A DNA stretch of 64,000 bases from Chitinophagaceae bacterium. Its GTDB lineage: Bacteria > Bacteroidota > Bacteroidia > Chitinophagales > Chitinophagaceae. Location of the stretch: NCBI GenBank assembly GCA_016719815.1, contig JADJYK010000001.1, positions 434,001 through 498,000 of the forward strand. The letters are read 5' to 3'. The translations under genes and the position numbers were made by a program. The notes beneath the pieces were generated by a model, which was not told the DNA's origin, did not search any database, and worked only from the letters and a program-made list of their open reading frames with translations. Of the stretch, positions 39,228 to 47,186 are shown in pieces. Numbering within the stretch: position 1 is the first letter of the stretch; each line of letters starts with the position of its first letter.

Positions 39228-40749
39228 TTACAGTATGGAAAGAGTATGTTCAATTCTTTTAATTGTTTCATCTTTCCCGATTATTGCCGCAATTTCAAAC
39301 ACACCAGGGCCAAATTTTCCGCCCACCAGCATTATGCGGAAGGGCAGCATCAGATCACCAGGTTTTAAATCGTTGGCAGCAGCAATTTCCTTAAAGTTAT
39401 TTTCAAGCGTATGCGTATGCCAGTCTGGAGATAACTGGTAATTACGGATCAGCTCCACAAAAAACATTTGTCTTGCCTCATTCCATTTAGGCTTTATTGC
39501 ATCAAGATCAATACTGCCTGGGGTATTAAAAAAGAATGAAGATTGCTGAACAAAATCAGTTAGTAAGGTACATCTGTCTTTTATCAGGCCAATTACCTTT
39601 TCCAATAGCCTGTCATCAGTAACAATAATGTTACTTTTTTCAAGCAAGATTCTGACTTCTGGCTTCAGATATCCGGCATCGGATCTTTTTATCCATTCGT
39701 GGTTGAACCATTTTGCTTTTTCATAATCGAATTTTGCGCCGGCGCTGTGTACCCTCTCCATCGAGAATTTTTCAATCAGTTCGCCTTTGTAGAACACTTC
39801 CTGTTCACTGCCATCATTCCAGCCAAGCAGTGCCAGTAAATTGATAAATGCCTCCGGCAGAAATCCTTTTTCTTTAAATCCTTCTGTTAGGTCGCCAGTG
39901 TTCGGGTCTGCCCAGTTCATCGCAAAAACAGGGAAGCCGTATTTTGCCCCGTCTCTTTTACTCAGTTTACCGCTTGGCCCCAGTATCAGCGGGAAATGTG
40001 CCCAGTATGGCATATTCTCTAATCCGAAAAGATACTTCCAGAGCAGGATATGCACAGGGGCCGAAGGCAGCCACTCTTCACCCCGAAAGGCATGGCTTAT
40101 CTGCATCAGGTAATCGTCAACTACCACAGCAAGGTGATAGGTTGGCATGCCATCTGCTTTCAGCAGCACTTTATCGTCCACCAAAGAGGTGTCAAAACTT
40201 ACTTCTCCCCGAATCATATCTGTAAAGGTTACTGTTTCATGTTCGGGCATTTTTATCCTTACCACATGACGGGTGCCTTCCGCCAGCAGGCTTTGTGTCT
40301 CTTCTGCAGAAAGAGTGAGAGAATTCCGCATCTTCATACGGATGGTATGATCGTATTGGGGGGAAGGATTGTGCTCCATTTTGTAATCATGCCGCATTTT
40401 TTCCAGCTCTTCCGGGGTATCAAAGGCATAGTAAGCAAAACCCTCTTTTACTAATTGCTCAGCATATTTGCGGTACGTTTCTTTTCTTTCGCTTTGCCTG
40501 TAAGGGCCAAAGCTTCCGCCATGCTGAACGCTTTCATCAGGTTCCAGTCCACACCATTTTAATGTATCAAAAATGTATTCTTCTGCGCCGGAAACAAATC
40601 TTGTCTGATCGGTGTCTTCTATGCGAACGATAAAATCGCCGCCGTATTTCTTAGCAAAAAGATAGTTATATAAAACTGTTCTTACGCCGCCCAGGTGTAA
40701 CCCACCGGTTGGACTTGGTGCAAAACGCACCCTTACTTTTTTTATCCAT
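39228..40749 (-). pseudogene. gltX: Glutamyl-tRNA synthetase, frame break at the second codon region
   Basis: A ~507-residue class I aminoacyl-tRNA synthetase. The HIGH-type motif is FAPSPTGGLHLGG, the KMSKS-type motif is GKLSKRDG, and the anticodon-binding region follows. One extra base in the A run near 40737 separates the true start (ATG at 40749, MDKK) from the main frame (VRVRFAPSP). Because GltX is essential, the break is strong evidence of sequencing error. It charges tRNA-Glu and, in bacteria lacking GlnRS, may also charge tRNA-Gln. Confidence 0.94.
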
Positions 40750-40851
40750 AGAATACAAAGATAAAATGACTGTGACAGGCCGTAAAATGATTTTGTACGA
40801 TGTTTATTTCTAATTGTTTGTTGATTTTATTCCTTAACTATCTTTGCAGGC

Positions 40852-41571
40852 ATGACCTTCATACCTCCGCATTATCTGAAAGCAAAGAAAAATGCGATGT
40901 TTTCTTTTTTCAGAAAAGATCATTTCCTGGTGAAAACACCATGGTGGCTTAAGAAACTTTTTCCTGGTTGTTTATGGGATATGCCCAAAAAGGATAAAAC
41001 ACTTTACCTCACATTTGATGATGGTCCGCATCCAACTATTACACCATTTATTTTGGAACAATTGCAAAAGCATAATGCAAAAGCAACATTTTTCTGCATT
41101 GGTGATAATGTGATAAAATATCCTGAAGTTTTCAGGCAAATTCTGGCTGCAGGTCATTCTGTTGGCAACCATACCCAGCACCATATTAACGGGTGGAAGG
41201 TTGAAGACGACCAGTATATATCTGAAATTGAGGAAGCAGACACTTATATTCTGAGCTCTTTGTTCAGGCCACCATATGGAAGAATGAAACGTACGCAACT
41301 TAGAAAATTAAAAGAGAAACACCCGGAAACAAAAGTGGTGATGTGGAATGTACTGGCTGGTGACTGGGTGCAGGATTTACATCCGGAAAAATGTTTCAGA
41401 AGAGTAAAGAAGCATGTTTCAAGAGGAGACATTATTGTTTTTCATGATAGTGAAAAGGCCTGGGACAGGATGAGCTATGCTGTGCCGTTGTTGTTGGATG
41501 AATTATCCCAGAAAGGTTACAGATTTGAACGTATTAAATCGGAAAAGACCAGGCATCCGCTGGTACATTAG
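40852..41571 (+). CDS. Polysaccharide deacetylase (CE4/NodB)
   Basis: A 239-residue carbohydrate esterase family 4 enzyme. The family motifs are TFDDGPHP (catalytic base and metal Asp), HSVGNHTQHH (metal His pair), RPPYGR, and the C-terminal DIIVFHDS. It has no signal peptide but has a hydrophobic/basic start (KNAMFSFFRKDHFLVKTPWWLKKLFPG), which could associate with the membrane. Substrates may be peptidoglycan or exopolysaccharide GlcNAc. It is divergent from gltX and ends at a strong terminator. Confidence 0.92.
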   Translation: MTFIPPHYLKAKKNAMFSFFRKDHFLVKTPWWLKKLFPGCLWDMPKKDKTLYLTFDDGPHPTITPFILEQLQKHNAKATFFCIGDNVIKYPEVFRQILAAGHSVGNHTQHHINGWKVEDDQYISEIEEADTYILSSLFRPPYGRMKRTQLRKLKEKHPETKVVMWNVLAGDWVQDLHPEKCFRRVKKHVSRGDIIVFHDSEKAWDRMSYAVPLLLDELSQKGYRFERIKSEKTRHPLVH

Positions 41572-41625
41572 ATAGAATAGTTAAGAAGGATTAGGTGAAA
41601 ACACCTATGCGAATATTTAAAAATT

Positions 41626-41657
41626 GGGCCGGGGTAGAAACCCTGGCCCGTTTTTAA
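41626..41657 (+). terminator. Rho-independent terminator after the deacetylase gene
   Basis: GGGCCGGGGT/ACCCTGGCCC form a strong stem with a GAA-type loop, followed by GTTTTT. Confidence 0.8.
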
Positions 41658-41702
41658 TCCGTACCCTATGAAAACTGGTTTAAAGGTATAATATTTTTTT
41701 AA

Positions 41703-42617
41703 TTACGGCAAAGTAATTTGATGAGAAACTCCATTCACTGTCAGAACCGCCTGATTGTCGCATTGTCCTGCGCCAAAATTCAGGTAGGCAATATATTGAC
41801 TGGCCGTAGTAGTGTTTACCCGTACCGTTTTAATCACACCTCTCACAATCCAGCGGCAGGTCATTCTCCTGACAAGAGGTTCAGTAATGTTTGATTCCCA
41901 GCCAACAAGCAGGTTGTTACGTAAAACCTGGCCACGGGCATTACCTTCAATCTTGAATATATCATCAAGCGGACCAGGTGTTGCTACGCCTTCAAAATGA
42001 GTAATATATTTTGTGCTGTTCCAGCGAACGTAATTCCCATTTGGTTTTGTCAGTTTTCCGTCAGTTACTGTGGCTTTAAATCTTCTCATGTTGGCAGGAG
42101 TTGTCGCTGCTGTAACATTTTCAACTCGGTGTGCACCTTCAACCTTAACACTGTCAACATAATGATTTTCAAAGCTTGTTTCAGCAACAGCACCGGGCAC
42201 AATCATTCTGTTGGTATATACAGTTATTACTTTTCCGCGGCGTACATGGCCATCAGGGCCTGTACAACCAACATTACCAAAGTCAACCACTATTTTTACC
42301 GGGAAAGGCGTGTTGTTGGGGTGTGTAATGGTAACGGTAAAGCACCTTGGCACAGGGGTCAGGCTGTCAGTTCTTCCAAAGAAAACGCCACTTCCCGAAT
42401 TGCCTACTTCATCGTTTGCACCCATCACATCATCAAAAAGATTGTCAAAAATTACTTCAGCCTGAGCATCGGCTTCGCCGGAAGCTTTTGATGCTTCTTG
42501 TTCCTGTTGTTCACTGGTGCCATTCTGACTATCTTCTTTCTGACAGGAAACAAAAAACAACATACTGATAAACAGTGTGATGGCTGATGTTTTTACAGTG
42601 TTAAAACTCAGTTTCAT
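41703..42617 (-). CDS. Secreted lipoprotein of unknown function
   Basis: A 304-residue protein with an N-terminal signal and lipobox (FFVSC, acylated Cys25). A low-complexity Gln/Glu/Ala/Ser-rich linker (residues ~28-55) precedes a ~240-residue domain rich in beta strands (TVTITHPNNTPFPVKIVVDFGNVGC and later CRWIVRGVIKTVRVN). Several cysteines are spaced through the domain and could form disulfides. The family is not recognised; similar Bacteroidota proteins are outer-membrane exposed. The gene is intact and monocistronic. Confidence 0.7.
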   Translation of the reverse strand: MKLSFNTVKTSAITLFISMLFFVSCQKEDSQNGTSEQQEQEASKASGEADAQAEVIFDNLFDDVMGANDEVGNSGSGVFFGRTDSLTPVPRCFTVTITHPNNTPFPVKIVVDFGNVGCTGPDGHVRRGKVITVYTNRMIVPGAVAETSFENHYVDSVKVEGAHRVENVTAATTPANMRRFKATVTDGKLTKPNGNYVRWNSTKYITHFEGVATPGPLDDIFKIEGNARGQVLRNNLLVGWESNITEPLVRRMTCRWIVRGVIKTVRVNTTTASQYIAYLNFGAGQCDNQAVLTVNGVSHQITLP

Positions 42618-42729
42618 GTTTTGGGTTTTATAATTGTTTATTAAAATTAACGCTAATTGGACGCTTCAGGCTCTTAAAAGTTTAAAAGAATCATAATTTT
42701 TTATTGAGTTTTGCGGCGAAAATAGTCAC

Positions 42730-43497
42730 ATGAAATTTATTGATACACATTCGCATATTTATTTGCCTGAATTTAATAATGACAGGAACAGCATTATTTA
42801 TTTTGCTGAAAAAGAGTCAGTTAGCAAAATATTCTTACCTGCAATCGATGCGGCGACACATGAACAAATGCTAGAAACAGAGATAGAATATCCGGAAGTC
42901 TGTGTAGCCATGATGGGGCTGCATCCTTGTTCGGTAAAAGAAAATTACCTGGATGAACTGAAAATTGCCCGTCATTATCTGGAAAAAAGAAGATTTATTG
43001 CAGTTGGGGAGATTGGCCTTGATTTTTACTGGGATAAAACTTTCACAGCTGAGCAGTACAAAGCTTTTCATGAACAGGTTGAATGGGCAAAGCATTTTGA
43101 TATTCCGGTTGTGATTCATTCCCGTAATTCAACTGATGAGTGTATAGATGTGGTGAAAGAACATCAAAACGGAAAATTGAAAGGAGTATTTCATTGCTTT
43201 TCAGGAAATGCTGAACAGGCAAAGAAAATTATTGAACTTGATTTATATCTTGGCATTGGAGGGGTGCTTACATTTAAAAATTCGGGGCTTGACAAAGCAA
43301 TTGAAGATATTGACCTTTCTCACTTAGTGCTTGAGACGGATGCACCTTATTTAGCCCCGGTGCCATTTCGTGGAAAGCGGAATGAGCCCTCTTACTTAAA
43401 ATATGTGGTGCAGAAACTGGCGGAAGTAAAATCTGTAACCGTTGAAGAGGTGGCGGCTGTTACAACGGCAAATGCCGAAAATTTATTCGGATGCTAA
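42730..43497 (+). CDS. tatD: TatD-family metal-dependent deoxyribonuclease
   Basis: A 255-residue TIM-barrel hydrolase. The metal-binding His residues are in FIDTHSHIYLP, the Glu in AVGEIGLDFYWD, then VIHSRN, GVFHCFSGNAEQA and the Asp in LETDAPYLAP. These are the TatD signatures in order. TatD enzymes act as 3'-5' DNases in DNA repair and degradation. The length is normal, and the gene is followed by tRNA-Ser. Confidence 0.92.
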   Translation: MKFIDTHSHIYLPEFNNDRNSIIYFAEKESVSKIFLPAIDAATHEQMLETEIEYPEVCVAMMGLHPCSVKENYLDELKIARHYLEKRRFIAVGEIGLDFYWDKTFTAEQYKAFHEQVEWAKHFDIPVVIHSRNSTDECIDVVKEHQNGKLKGVFHCFSGNAEQAKKIIELDLYLGIGGVLTFKNSGLDKAIEDIDLSHLVLETDAPYLAPVPFRGKRNEPSYLKYVVQKLAEVKSVTVEEVAAVTTANAENLFGC

Positions 43498-43531
43498 AAA
43501 TTGAACCAGTATTTTTGCTACCCTCATTTAC

Positions 43532-43619
43532 GGAGACCTGCTCGAGTGGTTGAAGAGGCACGCCTGGAAAGTGTGTATACTCCTAAAGGGTATCGAGGGT
43601 TCGAATCCCTCGGTCTCCG
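43532..43619 (+). tRNA. tRNA-Ser, anticodon GGA
   Basis: An 88-nt class II tRNA. The acceptor stem GGAGACC/GGTCTCC with discriminator G, the D arm, the anticodon stem CACGC/GTGTG with loop CTGGAAA (anticodon GGA, reading UCC and UCU), a long variable arm (~18 nt with a stem), and the T arm GAGGG-TTCGAAT-CCCTC are all visible. CCA is not encoded. A 17-bp hairpin terminator begins two bases later. Confidence 0.97.
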
Positions 43620-43620
43620 C

Positions 43621-43659
43621 ATAACAAAACATCCTCCAATCAGGAGGATGTTTTGTTAT
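43621..43659. terminator. Strong bidirectional terminator between tRNA-Ser and the sulfur island
   Basis: A perfect 17-bp stem, ATAACAAAACATCCTCC and its reverse complement, with a 5-nt loop (AATCA). It has T runs in both directions. Confidence 0.85.
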
Positions 43660-43676
43660 GCATAGTTATAATTTGA

Positions 43677-44108
43677 TTACTCCTTCGGCAAGTAAACCGG
43701 GCTGTTCTTCTTCCAGTTGGGGTCGTATTTTACAAACCATGAAATCCAGAGGCTGCGGCTCAGGCGCATCAGCCAGGGTTGCAGCAGCAACAGCAGCACC
43801 GCATTAAATGCCAGCCAGTAAAAAAAACGGTTGTCGTTGGTTGACATGCCAATAATTACAAACCAGGCAATAAAACTGGCTACACTGATGGCCACCGTGG
43901 TGGCATAACTTACATAGCCGGTTCCATAGTAGAACCCAACTTCTATTTCAGTTGGCTGGTTGCATACGGCACATCTCTCATGCATTTCGGTATTTTTGCT
44001 AAGCCTGATGGAGACCGGGTTCTTAAATAATTTTCCTTCTCTGCATCTTGGGCAGCGGCAGGTAAGTGCCGAGGCAAGATAACCTCTCACTGTTTTTTTA
44101 TCAGCCAT
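43677..44108 (-). CDS. DUF983 family protein
   Basis: A 143-residue membrane protein with the N-terminal zinc-ribbon-like Cys pattern (CRCPRCREGKLF ... CAVCNQP) and two long hydrophobic segments. This is the DUF983 pattern. The function is unknown; several relatives cluster with respiratory genes. It is the last gene of a four-gene minus-strand run (membrane protein, DUF6132, thioredoxin, DUF983) read from a promoter upstream of 44876 that carries the CRP-like site. Confidence 0.85.
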   Translation of the reverse strand: MADKKTVRGYLASALTCRCPRCREGKLFKNPVSIRLSKNTEMHERCAVCNQPTEIEVGFYYGTGYVSYATTVAISVASFIAWFVIIGMSTNDNRFFYWLAFNAVLLLLLQPWLMRLSRSLWISWFVKYDPNWKKNSPVYLPKE

Positions 44109-44109
44109 G

Positions 44110-44433
44110 CTATGGTTTTTGTGTGTATTGTTCGATTATCTGTTGCAATTGTGCTGCCTGCACCACACCGGATTGTCTCCACAGCGTTTTTCCGTTTTGA
44201 AAAACGATCAATGTGGGCACACTCTGTACGTTATAGGCATTAGCCGCAGCGGGACTTCTGTCAATATCAATTTTTAATATCCGCACATTATCTCCCATTC
44301 GCTGGTGCAGTTGCTCCAGTATGGGTTTCATCATTTTGCAGGGGCCGCACCATTCGGCTGAAAAATCAACAAGCACAGGAGTGCTTCCGTTGATAATTTC
44401 CCCAAAGGTTTCTTTCTTACTCGTTGTTGTCAT
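44110..44433 (-). CDS. trxA: Thioredoxin
   Basis: A 107-residue thioredoxin with the redox motif AEWCGPCKMMKP and the cis-Pro region QSVPTLIVFQNGK. No signal is present, so it is cytoplasmic. It lies 1 bp before DUF983 and overlaps the DUF6132 gene by about 17 bp. In this context it may reduce persulfides or disulfides formed during sulfide oxidation (inference). Confidence 0.93.
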   Translation of the reverse strand: MTTTSKKETFGEIINGSTPVLVDFSAEWCGPCKMMKPILEQLHQRMGDNVRILKIDIDRSPAAANAYNVQSVPTLIVFQNGKTLWRQSGVVQAAQLQQIIEQYTQKP

Positions 44434-44641
44434 CTTCCGGTTTCTTTTTTTGCTCTTTCTTAAACATACTAAATACTAATCCGCCCATTAAAGCACCGTA
44501 TGCAGTGCTGTTATGCCACTTTGATGTAATGGCACAAGTACCGCTGCTACAGCCAACCTGTTGCCAGTAAAAATAACCACCAACGGCACCAATTATTACA
44601 CCGGCAATAGCCAGTTTGTTATTTAGAACCCAATTCTTCAT
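44417..44641 (-). CDS. DUF6132-type small membrane protein
   Basis: A 74-residue protein with two hydrophobic segments and a Cys-rich loop (VGCSSGTCAITSKWHNSTAYGALMGG). The two Cys lie beside the predicted membrane segment (CxxxxC). This matches the short DUF6132 proteins of Bacteroidota. The ATG at 44641 is preferred over a TTG two codons upstream. It overlaps both neighbours, so translation is coupled. Function unknown; the loop cysteines suggest a thiol or persulfide handling role. Confidence 0.75.
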   Translation of the reverse strand: MKNWVLNNKLAIAGVIIGAVGGYFYWQQVGCSSGTCAITSKWHNSTAYGALMGGLVFSMFKKEQKKKPEDDNNE

Positions 44642-44876
44642 ATTCAATATTTTCTGTTACGGGTGTTGTATCTTTTTTTGACGGAGGCGCATAACAGGCA
44701 CCGCCTGCACAACAAACCCCATCTGTTAACAGGCCAAAAGCTGTAAAAAATACGCCCAGCACTATTCCAAAAGTCTGGCCTTCTGCTATGCCTGATTGCA
44801 AAACTAATATACCCAAGATCACCCTTACAAATTTTAAGGCCGTCCATCCGCTTTTTAACCGTTCTAAAACACTCAT
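44619..44876 (-). CDS. Small membrane protein (DUF2892/YgaP-like)
   Basis: An 85-residue protein with two hydrophobic segments (FVRVILGILVLQSGIAEG and TFGIVLGVFFTAFGLLT) and a C-terminal Cys pair (GVCCAGGACYAPPSK). The two-helix region is like the DUF2892 membrane part of YgaP-type rhodaneses. The start is the ATG of MSVLERLK at 44876; an ATG 33 bases upstream overlaps the -7 element and is less likely. It is the first gene of a CRP-site-controlled operon with DUF6132, trxA and DUF983. The Cys-rich tail may bind metal or persulfide. Confidence 0.7.
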   Translation of the reverse strand: MSVLERLKSGWTALKFVRVILGILVLQSGIAEGQTFGIVLGVFFTAFGLLTDGVCCAGGACYAPPSKKDTTPVTENIEYEELGSK

Positions 44877-44889
44877 TTTTTGTTTTTTA

Positions 44890-44933
44890 CAAATTTCACC
44901 TTGTACCATCAGGAATGCTGTGACAATAGTTAC
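44890..44933 (-). promoter_or_regulatory. CRP-like operator and -7 element, membrane protein-DUF6132-trxA-DUF983 operon
   Basis: On the minus strand the operator is at 44920-44933 (plus strand GTGACAATAGTTAC, one mismatch from GTGA-N6-TCAC). The -7 element GAAATTTG has its last G at 44890, exactly 30 nt after the operator. This is the same geometry as the other sites of the island. The start codon is at 44876. Confidence 0.7.
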
Positions 44934-45035
44934 AGACTATGACTGTTAAAACTTGTTACACGCCTTGTCTTTGGAAATTTGTTTTTCAGAATGACAAATA
45001 TCAATTTTTCAACGACATTAATCCAATTATTTTGT

Positions 45036-45079
45036 GTGATAATACATACAAACAAAAGTTTAGCTGTGCTGCATATTTG
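45036..45079 (+). promoter_or_regulatory. Degenerate CRP-like half site and -7 element, first PDO-rhodanese gene
   Basis: GTGATAATACATAC at 45036-45049 keeps the left half GTGA but not the right. CATATTTG ends in G at 45079, exactly 30 nt after the site, 33 bp before the start codon. Position match makes it a plausible weaker member of the regulon. Confidence 0.5.
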
Positions 45080-45111
45080 TATTTTCCTGTTAACCACCAA
45101 AATGAATGATT

Positions 45112-46536
45112 ATGAAAGTTGAACAAATTTACACGGGCTGCCTGGCCGAGGCTGCTTATTATATTGAAAGCAATGGAGAGGCAGCCATCATTGATCCATT
45201 AAGAGAAACAAAACCATATATTGACAAAGCAGGACGTAACGCTGCAAAAATTAAGTATATTCTCGAGACACACTTTCATGCTGATTTTGTGAGTGGGCAC
45301 ATTGACTTAGCCAGGAAAACCGGTGCAACAATTGTTTTTGGTCCAACGGCTGCTCCCGGTTATGCTGCTCATGTTGCCAAGGATGATGAAGAACTGAAAC
45401 TGGGAAATGTAACTATTAAAGTGTTGCATACACCCGGCCACACGATGGAGTCAACTACCTATTTGCTGAAAGATGAGGAAGGAAATGATTATTGCATTTT
45501 CACCGGCGATACACTTTTTATTGGCGATGTGGGCCGGCCCGACCTTGTGCAGAAAGTAAAAGCGGATATAACGCCGCAAATATTGGGAGGACACTTATTT
45601 GATTCGCTTCGTAATAAAATAATGCCGTTGGGTGATGACGTTATTGTTTATCCGGGACATGGAGCCGGCAGTGCCTGCGGAAAAAACATGAGCCGGGAAA
45701 CAAGTGATACGTTGGGACATCAGAAGGCAAATAATTATGCGCTGCGGGCCAATATGACAAAGGAGGAGTTTATTAAAGAAGTTACTGATGGCCTGGTGGA
45801 ACCACCGCAATATTTTCCATTTAATGTACTCATGAATTTGAAAGGAGGATTAGACAGCATTGATAACATCATTGAAAAGGGAACTCATGCTTTAAATGCA
45901 AAAGAATTTTTAACTGCATGGGAGAGTACAGAGGCGTTGGTGCTGGATACAAGAAGCAAGGATGCTTTTGCCGCCGAACATATACCGGGCTCCATCTTTA
46001 TAGGCGTGGATGATACATTTGCTCCCTGGGTGGGCACTTTGATTACTGATTTGAAGACACCCATTCTGTTTATTGCCGATGAGGGCAAAGAGGAAGAAGT
46101 AGTTATCCGGTTATCAAGAGTGGGTTATGATAATGCGATTGGCTACCTCAAGGGTGGTATTCCTGCGTGGAAAGAAGCTGGCTTTGAAACTGACCGTCTT
46201 CATGAAATTACTCCAAAGGATTTTGACATACTGTATGAGGCAGATAACACTCACACTAACCTGGTTGATGCAAGGAGAAAAAGTGAGTATGACTCAGAAC
46301 ACCTGGTGGGGGCAATTAATTTCCCACTGGATTTTATTAATCAGAATATGTCGCAACTTGACAAAGAAAAGAAGTATTTCATTCATTGTGCCGGAGGTTA
46401 TCGCTCAGTAATTATGTGTTCCATTCTTAAAGCCAGGGGATTTGGACACCTGGTAAATATCCGGGGAGGTTTTAAGGCATTAAGCCAAACCGGGTTGAAG
46501 AAGACAAGATATGTAAAACCTACAACGCTGTTATAG
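45112..46536 (+). CDS. Persulfide-dioxygenase-like MBL protein with two rhodanese domains
   Basis: A 474-residue protein. Residues ~1-245 are a metallo-beta-lactamase fold of the ETHE1/persulfide dioxygenase type: ETHFHADFVSGH, HTPGHTMES and FTGDTLFIGDVGRPDL carry the iron ligands His, His and Asp. Residues ~255-355 are a rhodanese domain without the active Cys (loop FIADEGKEEEV). Residues ~375-460 are an active-type rhodanese with HCAGGYRS. Such fusions oxidise glutathione or protein persulfide to sulfite and transfer sulfane sulfur to thiosulfate. The start at MKVEQIYTGC (45112) is chosen from the family N terminus. It is a paralogue of the gene at 54940. A degenerate CRP-like half site precedes it. 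Confidence 0.9.
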   Translation: MKVEQIYTGCLAEAAYYIESNGEAAIIDPLRETKPYIDKAGRNAAKIKYILETHFHADFVSGHIDLARKTGATIVFGPTAAPGYAAHVAKDDEELKLGNVTIKVLHTPGHTMESTTYLLKDEEGNDYCIFTGDTLFIGDVGRPDLVQKVKADITPQILGGHLFDSLRNKIMPLGDDVIVYPGHGAGSACGKNMSRETSDTLGHQKANNYALRANMTKEEFIKEVTDGLVEPPQYFPFNVLMNLKGGLDSIDNIIEKGTHALNAKEFLTAWESTEALVLDTRSKDAFAAEHIPGSIFIGVDDTFAPWVGTLITDLKTPILFIADEGKEEEVVIRLSRVGYDNAIGYLKGGIPAWKEAGFETDRLHEITPKDFDILYEADNTHTNLVDARRKSEYDSEHLVGAINFPLDFINQNMSQLDKEKKYFIHCAGGYRSVIMCSILKARGFGHLVNIRGGFKALSQTGLKKTRYVKPTTLL

Positions 46537-46556
46537 ATTACTTATTTGTTATTATT

Positions 46557-46582
46557 AAAACCGGCTTTTTCAGGCCGGTTTT
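46557..46582. terminator. Bidirectional terminator between PDO and lrp genes
   Basis: AAAACCGGC and its reverse complement GCCGGTTTT form a 9-bp stem with an 8-nt loop between the convergent genes. The lrp stop codon lies in the loop. Confidence 0.75.
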
Positions 46583-47036
46583 ATTTTATACGCTGTTTCA
46601 TGTTTTACCTCGGTCATTATAAAACTGCTTTGTACGGTGCCAATATCAGTTAACCGGGCCAATTTATTAACGATGAAATCTGGTAGGCCGTCATATCGGT
46701 CACCACTACCTTCAGCAGGTAATCATATACTCCGGTCATGTGGTAGCACTCCATTACTTCCTCAAACTTTACTATGGCCTTTTCAAAGCTGAGCAAAATA
46801 CTTTGTGCATGTTGTTTTAACTGCACATTAGTAAAAGCCACGAGACTCTTTCCAATTTTATTTCTGTTTACAATGGCGCAGTAACGGGCAATATATCCTT
46901 CGTTCTCAAGACGGCGGATACGTTCGTAAACGGGGGTTACTGATTTTCCGAGTTTATCTGCCAGTTCTTTATTCGTAAGCAGGGCATCAGATTGTAATAA
47001 TTCCAGAATCTGTATATCTGTTTTATCCAGTTTCAT
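46570..47036 (-). pseudogene. Lrp/AsnC-family transcription regulator, frameshifted near the end
   Basis: Reconstructed to about 155 residues. The N-terminal helix-turn-helix is LDKTDIQILELLQSDALLTNKELADKLGKSVTPVYERIRRLENEGYI. The AsnC_trans_reg (RAM) domain follows. One base is missing after AYQ near 46690; correction gives DFIVNKLARLTDIGTVQSSFIMTEVKHETAYKIKPA and the usual end. Lrp/AsnC proteins bind amino acids as effectors. It is divergent from the sulfur-amino-acid lyase gene and probably controls it. Confidence 0.88.
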
Positions 47037-47044
47037 AAAGTTGT

Positions 47045-47076
47045 TTTATCTAAAATTATACAGTTTTTTGGATAAA
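47045..47076. promoter_or_regulatory. Candidate Lrp operator between regulator and lyase
   Basis: TTTATC and its reverse complement GATAAA are separated by 20 bp, with A/T-rich inner arms (TAAAA and TTTTTTG). The pair lies 8 bp before the lrp start codon and 110 bp before the lyase start. Lrp-type regulators often bind such wide AT-rich palindromes. Confidence 0.4.
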
Positions 47077-47186
47077 TATTCTTTTTTGAACTACTATTCT
47101 GTGCGATTTAGATTTCTTTTCTGTTTTCCCTGATGTCATTCCGTTTTGTTTTCCTTCTTTTCAACTTAGCTGTAAAATCAAAGAAT

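Noticed and set aside
43532..43659. tRNA-Ser with adjacent repeat as an integration site for a genomic island
   Set aside because: The sulfur island begins after the tRNA, but I found no integrase and no repeat of the tRNA 3' end at the other side of the island.
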